In this document: positions 31,302 through 40,830 of the stretch, in pieces
Layout of the letters: each line of letters opens with the position of its first letter
Numbering within the stretch: the first letter of the stretch is position 1
Assembly (NCBI GenBank): GCA_010909165.1
Contig: VJWM01000289.1
Span: forward strand, 1 to 64,000
Reading direction: 5' to 3'
From: Anthoceros angustus
Lineage: Eukaryota > Streptophyta > Anthocerotopsida > Anthocerotales > Anthocerotaceae
DNA: 64,000 bases
The notes under the pieces: generated by a model
Databases searched by the model: none
What the model saw: only the letters and a program-made list of their open reading frames with translations
What the model was told of the DNA's origin: nothing
Program-made: the position numbers and the translations under genes

Positions 31302-33208
31302 TCATCTCTGACCTTTGGGAGCCCACACGGTCTTGGCCGTTATGATCACTGAACCGTCATCCTTCCTAAGCGTATGCCACAATCGTGAACTCCCATCCGG
31401 GCTAATGGTTGCCGTCCGAGATGCTGGTTGCGCGGAGGACCCGATTGCACCTCTACTCGCCAACGAGGTGTCCTCTGGACTAGTGAGGGAAACCACTATG
31501 TCTTGCTGATGACATTCCCGTCGATACTCCATTGTAATACTTCTTCGGACGCGTCTAACACCTCAGATGGTACGCTCTGCATTAAATTTCGCGATTCTTG
31601 AGAAAAAACCTTCGAGCTTGTGTGCAAAGCACAAAACAGGGAGCAAGGTGGTGGAAACGAACCTCGAGTATCCAGGGAATATACTTGACATTGTTTACAT
31701 GTCGGTTCAAATCAGATCATTTCGGTGAGGCTGCACGTTTCGTAGAGTGTGGTTCAGAAACACATCAGCCCGAAATCAGCACACAAATCCGGAGGAGTCC
31801 TCTTAGCCTTCGCCAATAGTAGATAGGATGAACACGAACATCTCACCTTCAGGCCGGGTTGCACGTAGGTTGCCGAATCATCCAGCTCCCGGATCTTTTG
31901 AAAACTTCAGTTGAGATGGCATGCTTGTCGTGGAAAAAGGAGTGACTTCCTCTCTCACACTGGGCATTTTGCCATTCTCCGGGTCTGCATGTTCATGAGC
32001 ACCCACTGACTGCCAAAACCGTGGTCCAGACAAGCATTCCAAGTAAAGGTCAAGGGCCATTCTGTGAACACAAAAGCCATCTACCGAGAAAACCGCTGTT
32101 ACCTAGTTCCTCGGCAATAACTCGTCGTGTATCAAGGTCACGAGCAATCCAGTCCCTTCGCATGCCATTTGATGCCTGACCGTGTGAAGCTACCCATGAG
32201 TCTATCTCGATCATACTGCCCCTGTTAAATCACACTCAAATTCAGAAAAGCGAGACGATAACGATCGGGCAAGGGACTCCAACAAAGTTTGTCAGCGATG
32301 CTCCAACTTGAAAGCCCCAGCTGCGGCAGGGAACATTGGCAATCACAAGAATGTGGGACGACAAAGCTGCGGAGAGAATCTTTACCACGCAGGATATTGG
32401 TCAACTTCTACATGCATGCGCCTCACCACCCAAATCAATCCACACTCAAACATAGCCTTCGTTGATCCAAAACCCCTCAATTCCTGAGTATAGGACATGA
32501 TTCAGCGCAACCTCCTGTCAAGGACCCAACACAAGCAGGGTTAGACGACTTGGTGGAATCAGAATCTGAAGATACCAGGACCAGAAATTACGGTTGGGAA
32601 CTGTCACCTGGAAAAGATTTGTCACACCGTTTCAATGGACGCGGCTTTGTCGGCCCCAACTTCAGAGTAACGAATCACAAATGCCTGTCTGTAAATTTCC
32701 TTATTCTGTATGAGGCAACCCTTCCTGAGCGCTTCTAATGGCCTAATCCCCGTCACGTTTGGCTCCAGAATGAAACTGGAGAGCGCTATCCTCAGCGCGC
32801 TTAGCACATCAGCGGAGGCAGCCTGACAACTTCGCTCGGAGGAGCAATGTCAGGAGCTAACACCTTGAGCTTCCGGCAGCTTACTGACGACATTGCTCCT
32901 GGTAAATCTCTTCAACATCTTTCCAAAGCCTGCTCCAAGTAGCGGAAGATGTCGCCAATCCCCAAACACTTTCGATCCACCTGTTCCCCAAACTCCAAGA
33001 CCTGCGCGGACGTCCGATTTTCCGATGACAGGCCACTTCATCTTTAAGTCATGGAACGAGGAAAAAGCAGCTGCACTGTGAAGACTGTGGCAAACTGTGC
33101 TCCTATCACAATCCGGAGCTGTCCTGAGAATGGCCTCTGTCCTAGCAGGAGGGTCCCCAGCGCAGGCGATTGGAGAGCTCCCATCAGGCTGGCCGAAGGA
33201 ATATTCAT
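31302..33208 (-). pseudogene. Second FATB copy, frameshifted
   Basis: Same six-exon layout as 20754-22705, with the ATG at 33208 and stop at 31302. Small deletions break several exons: AGTT is missing in the last exon (CTTCTTCGGACGCG versus CTTCTTAGTTCGGACGCG), one C is missing in the catalytic-site exon (CAAATCAGATC versus CAAATCCAGATC), and more are lost in exon 4 (CACACTGGGC versus CACTTTGCTGGGC). Retained bases are almost identical to the first copy. Not translatable as written. Confidence 0.85.
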
Positions 33209-33420
33209 TTCAGAATTCCACCGATCCTACGCGCGCAAGGCGCACCCGATTTTGTCTCGGGAGCAGCAATCGCCGCAGCCACAACCTGCGGACATGCAGA
33301 GAACAGAGGCGAAAGCTCTCCGAACGGCCGACACGCAGCCGACACAAGGAGAGGCTACCAGCTGGAAACACGGCTTCCATCCCCACGAACCTTAGAAAAT
33401 GCGGCCTTGTGGGAAAGCCC

Positions 33421-33428
33421 TATATATA
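33421..33428 (-). promoter_or_regulatory. Duplicate of the FATB TATA box
   Basis: TATATATA in the second unit of duplication D, corresponding to 22922-22929 and about 213 bp upstream of the ATG of the damaged FATB copy. Confidence 0.4.
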
Positions 33429-36400
33429 GCCTAACTCTTCCCCTCCGTCGCTGACATTTCCACTCTCCTCCGCAGAACCTAACTTTCAAAATACCAAATA
33501 CACTCAGACCCACCTACAGCGCCCATTACGAGATATCCCTATCAGAATTTGTTTTCATTATTTTAACTTAAAAAATAGAATCATTAAAAGTTTTGAATCC
33601 TAAATTTTTTATTTTGTGAAAATTAAAAAAATAGATGGGATTTAATCTCATGTCTCACTTAAAATGGTCACTGATACTTTTTTGCTCATGTAGTTGCTTT
33701 GATATGAGGAGTAGGTAATTACATGTTTTCTAAGAGATGACATCTTCGAAGGCTCTAAAGTGTTTGGAGGTCGTTGTATCAAATACATCTTTACCTCTAC
33801 TAGTGGCATTGCCTCGATGTAGTAACTTCTATTGGAGCATTTTCCTCAACCTCCTCATCAACAAGGTAAGTTTATTGTTGTCATGCTAGGGGTCCTGCAG
33901 CATCGATTACTATGTAGACACATATGATGATAGAATATTGTGTTAAAATCACATTAGCATAGCTTCATTAGTTGACCAGGTTAATCAAGCTTATGCCTAG
34001 CTCGTGACTAGGTTAATCAAACATATGGCTCATACTGCGTCAGCGAGGGGTGGGGGCAGGTGGGCGGGTTGGTGTGGGCGTAGGGGAGTACCTCGGTATG
34101 GCTTGAGAAGAGCGGTGTGAAAACATCATGGATGTAGGAAGCAATAATTCAAGTTTGTAGGCAGTTGATGGCCGGGAAATGCTAAAGGCCCCACCCATCA
34201 ACATGATAACTTGGCAACTCCTTGCACGGATTAGGGCGGGAGAAGGACCCCATCGCCAACTTGGAAAGTTTGCGGCAGTGTCTAGAATCGTGAACTTGCT
34301 TGACAATTTCGGTGAGCATAGACTATTTGGCTTTCCTATGCACTTCCATTCTCTTAAGTGATAAAGTCCGATGTTGTAGGGGCTTGCAATGTAGTGGGAT
34401 AGTAGCATTCAGATAAGCGGAAGTTAACTCATAAAAGGATGACTCATAGCAATCGGTAAGGTGACCAAGATTGATGATGTGACTAAATAAGGTGAAGGTG
34501 AAAAGGAAGACTAGTAGTAATTCAATGTTTTCTTTATGAATTCAACATTTCCTTAGAATTTTGAGAGTTGATATCAAATTTTGAAACTTTTAATCAGTTT
34601 AACCAGAAGTATAATTTTGAGTTTTTAAATTATTGATTTATTTTCTTAAAAGGGTTCATTCCACCCTTTTAGTGGAATGAACCCTTCTCAAGAGAAATGC
34701 TAAAAGGTGGAATGAACCTTATGACTACCATCGTTTGGCGCAACTCTACAATGTTTGTGCCACATATACAGAATGGGACATGCGCAGAGTGACAAAGCAC
34801 CTATGCGGCTCTCACCAAAAGGAGCCCAATATGGTGTGAGTTTGGGAGGTCTCATCGTTGCGATCCTCGTGGAGCAACCTCCATTTTAAAAAGCACCTTG
34901 TGTCCATCTCTCACAATTTTAATGTGTGAATATGCTGAGATTTTGAACTCAAATTCATGTGTATTTGACTTCTAAAATTTGGGACTCTTATTAAAATTAT
35001 GCATAAATACAAGAGCATATCACTATTTTTCGTCTAATGTCGATAAGGGATGTTATCTAATATGTAAACTTTTCACTTAATTTTCTAACTTGTTCAATTT
35101 CACACCATGCGTGTTTGGTGAAAAACTTATATGTCTTTCTTTCACATTTATGCAGCACTATGCTTAGATATGCTTTTATTGGCGAACATGCTATTATTGG
35201 AAATGTTCTTTGCTTGTTATACATTGTTATTTAGTGAACGGCACGAGTGTGTAATATCTACGGTGAGGATCGGTGTAAAACATTCTTGCATTGCTCATCT
35301 TGCTAGTATTATTAATATCATTAATCTAACAATTAGGATTAGGGCACGCTTTAGCTAAACCTTGATCCAAATAGCATGTGACTTCGAACACCACCGTTCT
35401 TTGATCGTTTACACACACTAAATGCATACCCACTGTACATACATTTTGAATTTTAATATAACGCAAAGTTCGGGTGCATGCAACTTCCAACACCTACTTC
35501 GTTGCATAGGGTTAATAGCATATCCACTAAAGTTATTTTAATTTTCATGTTTGTTGTATCTCAAAATTTGAGTTCTAATGATTCATCATTATCATCTGAG
35601 GATCATGTACGCGATCCTGCATCACATGGCATTCTAATCAAGTTCACATATTCACACAATTGAATATATTTTGCTCGCATTTGCATCCAAATTAGTATTC
35701 CATATCTCATTCATGTTTAATATATTTATGCGTCTAAAATCTAGAAATTTAATTTATAATTCCTTCATGCTTTCCTTTGATATTTCCGATTCTCTGCATT
35801 TCCTCTCTTACCATGTCTCATAAGCTTTAAAGCAAAATATTTTTCCATTTTCCATCCAACCATAGTTGAATATTATGGATGACTTTTCATTATGTAGATG
35901 TTTTGAGTAGAATCTATGTGGCATCTCACAATTTAAAGAAATCGTCCAAAGTGTAGCATCCGTACCTTGAATTGTAAGCCAAGTGTACAATACTTCATTA
36001 GCTTGTGGCATAAAAGCGTTCTTATCTCGCTTCACTTTCATAATGTTAATTGCTTGAGAAAATGTAGCATTGTACCTTGAATTGTAAGCGCCCAAGTGTA
36101 CAATACTTCATTAGCTTACTGACATAAACTTTCTTATCTCGCTTCACTTTCATGATGTTAAGCCTTGAGAAAATGAGACTCGATTGACCTCAGTTCATTG
36201 TGGACAAAGGATGAACACTTATCATACATGTGGCCCGAACCACCTTGAACATAAAAGCTGCGCTTCTCGGTGATTTGATGCAATAAAACCATGTCATCGA
36301 GCCTAGTATAATAAACATAGATTAAATATATATGTATTAATGTATAATTGAGGGAAAAACGATGGGGAAAAACCTATCCAACACGGACAATGAGGGTGGA

Positions 36401-36479
36401 CCTAGGGTCAAGGTCAAAAAAGCGACTAAGCCCTTACCTAAAGTTACCTCGCCTAGAACATCATGTGCGGGAAGAACAA

Positions 36480-36635
36480 ATGGCACCGCAAATACGGAGG
36501 AAGAGGAAGAAGCGTCAAATGGCCTGCAAATGACGGAGGAAGAGGAAGAGGTGTCAAATGGCCTGCAAATGACGGAGGAAAAGGAAGAAGCGTGAAATGG
36601 CACACACGCGTAGAAGAGGAAGAAGTCACTTGCCA
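36480..36635. repeat. 39-bp minisatellite, contracted copy
   Basis: Four units of the array at 26126, the first and last with internal deletions; exactly one 78-bp dimer is absent. The flanking 33430-37485 spacer is the deletion-rich counterpart of 22930-27230 and holds damaged copies of the Ty3-like relic and both hairpins. I see no additional gene in it. Confidence 0.8.
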
Positions 36636-37485
36636 CCATCGCCTTGTGAATAAATACATTGCCATCCCTTAGGTTGTCCTGGGTAATATATTTATTCTAT
36701 CTAAAATTTTAATTAATTTTATGAATTCAAAAGTATTCAATTTTCATATAAATTGTCATACGATCTGAAGTTTTCACGTAATTAAAAGAACAAATACTTG
36801 AGGATGAGTTTCTTCTTGGAACCATGTTCCAAGAAGAAACTCACAGATAATCGTTTAGAATTAAGCTGTTGGACTTCAATTGAGACGTACTTGTAATAAA
36901 TTTATGTAATTGAGAAAGAAAGTAAAAATAGATCCATGTGTCATCTGTTACACCTCGCCCGTGATTCCTACCAAGAATAGCCTAAGATTTAAAGAATTAT
37001 CAACAGGCTAAAGAAAGAATACTTATAGGAATTAACCAGCCTCCCCTCGTTGGGAACTAGGTACACTCCATATCCGAGCCAAGTCCGGCAAAAATTGATC
37101 ATTGGATGGAGGGTTGGCTTAAGAGCATTTCAAATAGCCAGATTCACTAAAACAAAGCTTGCTACATCGCGCGACAGAGAAGGTCATGTGTGAACAAAAA
37201 AAAAAAGCTCGCTACATTGCGGCACATAGAAGGTCATATAGTGGGAAAACAACTGCTCTGGGCTTTGGTGCGGCCAAAGAGGGACGGAAGGCCCCGTGTC
37301 CGTAACCATCGGGCAACTGTCAAGCTCAAATTTTCTCAACCCTAGCCACGGGGTTCTCATTCAGGAGGAGACGGTGAGCCATACATGTGCATATGCATAC
37401 GTACGTGATGATCAGCCATAAAAATGTATCAACATTTCCTCTAAGACTGGTGTGCATTCACCATGTATGCAGTTCTCACTCAGTC

Positions 37486-40349
37486 TCAAGGTCGACCTTC
37501 ACAGCTGCAAGAGCCAGCAGCGAATCGATGTACACGGTACCCATCCCTTACAACAATGTCTCTCCCTTCAACCCTTGACATAATCTCCGTGGAACTGTGG
37601 CAGTCGCTACACATGCGTAGATTCTTCGTTACCACCAGAGGTGTGCCACTGGGAGTGTTCAAGAGACCAAACGCAAGAGCTAGCTTCTCAGCATGCCCGC
37701 AAAGCGCATCTTCCTTTTCCTTCTCAGAGAGTGGCTTCAAAACCAACTTTGTGTGTGGTATGTGGCCCCCTTCCTGCTTCAGACGTGCATTTGTGCTCTC
37801 TACTTGAAGAGCAAGATCATCTCTGCGTTCTCCCACCACAAATGTATGTACCTGCTTGTTCACCTCAATGCCCGCCACTGCAGGTTTCTTGTTAGCTCCT
37901 ACCAACAGTCTCTGTGTTTCAATCCTATCTACGTCAGTCCACCTACCTGCATCTGCATAGGCATTGGCCATGAGCACGTATGAGGATGCACTCTGAGGTC
38001 CAGTCTAACGAGATTTTCAAAACATCGCGTCGCTCTATATCCCCTGACTTTTGCAGGCATTCAGCAAAGACGTCAATCCCACAACATTGCTTTGGCTCTC
38101 ACATGATTGTAGCATGTTCTCTGCCTCATCTAAATGGCCTGCACGCCCAAGAAGATCAATCATGCAATTGTAATGCTCACAGTAGGTTTGATGCCATGCT
38201 GTTCAAAACATGGAATCAAAGTGCTTGCGACCCTCATCCACCAGTCCTCATGACTGCATGCTACTAAAAGGCAAGTGGTGGCATTATCAGGCTGAATACG
38301 GGCAACTAACATCTCCTCAAAACAAGCTAGTGCATCGTGAGCCTCATCACAAATACCACACACCCACCTATCAGGGCATTCCATGTCACCACATCCTTTG
38401 TGGCTGTCAAAAACCTGGCATGCATCTTCCAGTTCGCCACATTTTGCATACATGTCCACCAGGCAGTTGCCCACCAATCGTTATCTACCTGTCCTCTTTC
38501 CACAATCTGTGAGTGCAGCTGCCTGCCCTTCTGTAATGCACCAGCGCTTGCACAGGCCTTCAGAAGGCAAGCAAAAGTAACATGGTCAGCCACAATCAGG
38601 CCCTCCTGCTCCATTTGTCCATACAGAACAAGTGCCTCATCACCAAGACCTTGCTGTGCATACCCAGCAATCAGGGCTGTCCATGTCACCACATTTTTAT
38701 CGACAAGCTGTCAAAAACCTGGCGTGCATCTTCCAGTTCACCACATTTTGCATACATGTCCACCAGGCAGTGCCCACAATTATGTTATCTAGCTGTCCTC
38801 TTTCCACAATCTGTGAGTGCAGCTGCCTGCCCTGCTGTAAGGCACCAGCGCTTGCACAGGCCTTCAGAAGGCAAGCAAAAGTAACATGGTCAGCCAGAAT
38901 CAGGCCCTCATGCTCCATTTGTCCATACAGAACAAGCGCCTCCTGCCGAGGCCTTGTGCATACCCAGCAATCAGGGCATTCCATGTCACCACATCCTTTG
39001 CCAAGCTGTCAAAAACCTGGCGTGCATCTTCCAGTTCGCCACACATACATGTCCACCAGGCAGTTGCCACGAGTACGTTATCTACCTGTCCCTTTCACAA
39101 TCTGTGAGTGCAGCTGCCTGCCCTTGAGTAAGGCACCAGCGCACAGGCCTTCAGAAGGCAAGCAAAAGTAACATGGTCAGCCACAATCAGGCCCTCCTCC
39201 ATTTGTCCATACAGAATAAGCGCCTCCTGGCCCAAACCATGTTTTGCATACCCAGCTATCAGGGCCGTCCATGTCACCACATCCTTGTGCCCAAGCTGTC
39301 AAAAACCTGCGTGCATCTTCCAGTTCGCCACATTTTGCATACATATCCACCAGGCAGTTGCCAACAAACAAGCTAGGAGGCATGTCGCTGTTCCACACAT
39401 CACGGTGCACTTTTCTGCCCGATTCCAAGTCCGCAGCAAATGCACAAGCTTGAAGGGTTGCGACAAAGACGTGAGCATCTGCCTTCACACCTGAGCTACG
39501 CATCTCTTGGTACAGTTGTATAGCCTCATTGGGTCTCCCAAGTTTCGCATGCGCGGAGATTATGGAAAACCAAGTAAAGACACTTGGCTTGGCAACTCTG
39601 GTGAACACATCCATGGCCTCCGGTAGCCTACCTCCAAATGCATACATGCGTAAGATATGATTCCCCACATATGAATCTGACTCGTAGCCAAGTGTGACAA
39701 TCAGATCATGAACTCGTCGCCCCACAACAACATCCTTCTTAACTGCACAAAGCTTCAGCACAGTACAACAGAGAGACTGAGAAATAGGAAAGTCTGCCTG
39801 CGCCAGAGATTCCAGAGCTCCAACAGCCTCAGCAAGCTTCCCCTGTTGACAAAAAGTGCTTACTGCTGCAGCCGTTACGACGCCCATTTCTGATCCTGCA
39901 CGCCTGCCAGGCTCAGGCTTATTCGTAGAGCTCCACTTGGAAAGAGAGGCACCGTGACCCATCTGCATATCCAAAGAAACCAGCTGCTCATCCACCCAAG
40001 CTGGCTTCAACATGCTGTTTAACCAGAGAACCTCGTCGGACCCCTTGCACCGAAAGTCTGGCGAATCTGAGCTCTTACCTCCTCTGTTATCCCACCACAT
40101 TGCAGGGTCCAGAAAAAATCGTCGCCACAAGAGCTCCTGCTCCTGCCGAACTCCATCGGTGGGCAATACTTCCCCAGCCATATATTTGCCTGAGGATGCT
40201 GAGCTTCTTACACTGCTGCACCGACACGCTTGGCTGTTCGCCAGCGGTTGCCTCCATAAGGTTGAGTGAGCAGGAACTCCTGGTAGAATCCCTGTGCACT
40301 CACCAGTTTGTTGGGCCAATAACGGATCAGCTTGCCACACTTTGGCCAT
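37486..40349 (-). pseudogene. PPR-DYW:KP gene with clean N-terminus and damaged C-terminal two thirds
   Basis: The ATG at 40349 (MAKVWQADPLLAQQTGECTG) opens a clean frame with PDF block (WWDNRGGKSS, SPDFRCKGSDEVLWL), L1, S1 and P1 down to about 39526. Below that it is the deletion-rich counterpart of 27231-29311: the frame breaks at about 39290 and many times more through the triplets, then reopens for the last 163 codons (37486-37977: KKPAVAGIEV, HAE, CSDC, CEGRP). The damage starts at the duplication boundary. The clean N-terminus fits the clean C-terminal part at 27231-29311 perfectly. Confidence 0.85.
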
Positions 40350-40830
40350 CTTGCAGGCCCCGCTCTCAAAAGATGAGACCCACAACAAACTCTGCAGCCT
40401 GTTGCAGGACTGTCCATAGTTTTGCTTGCTACGTCGTCCAGACTGTGAATCGATCATAAGGGTGATATGTACATGGTAGGTATTTATAAATTTATTGAAC
40501 TTAATTATCAAGAATTCATACCGCAGTCTGCTTCACAACGTATTGGCATCTCATAGATCATGCCCACAGGGCGAAGAGTGGAGACCATCCCAGGTTCCAA
40601 GCCCCTTGTAATCCTGGCGTCCGTGGCCCCGTGTATCATGTTGCTGATGGAAGCTGTGCGTGTTTTATTTTTTGTGTTGACGGGTATGCCATCGGCAAGC
40701 TGTCTGCACTGCCCAGACTAAGGGTGGCCTAAGCAGCGCTAATGGTGTGGTCATGCATAGCACCTGGGCATCCCGACACTGCTTGCATTGATTGTTGTGA
40801 GTGTTATCTTCCGAGAGCGGGGTCTGTAAG
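40350..40830. promoter_or_regulatory. 481-bp divergent intergenic region between two PPR genes
   Basis: Separates the start at 40349 (-) from the start at 40831 (+), so it must hold both promoters and 5' UTRs. Just upstream of each ATG lies a conserved stretch (TCTTTTGAGAGCGGGG-like on minus, TCTTCCGAGAGCGGGGTCTG on plus) also seen before the gene 4 ATG, suggesting conserved leader sequence. I see no convincing TATA box. Confidence 0.45.

Larger units (their letters stand above)
18715..39525. repeat. Large direct duplication D, units of about 10.6 and 10.2 kb
   Basis: Unit 1 is about 18715-29311 and unit 2 about 29312-39525. Matching landmarks: FATB stop 20754/31302, FATB start 22705/33208, hairpins 24210/34650 and 26548/36808, PPR stop 27231/37486. 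The offset falls steadily from about 10,597 to 10,215, so unit 2 has lost about 380 bp in many small pieces. The junction near 29311 lies at the same codons of two paralogous PPR genes (AIQLY in the P1 motif): left of it is gene 5/6 sequence, right of it gene 4 sequence. Confidence 0.93.
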
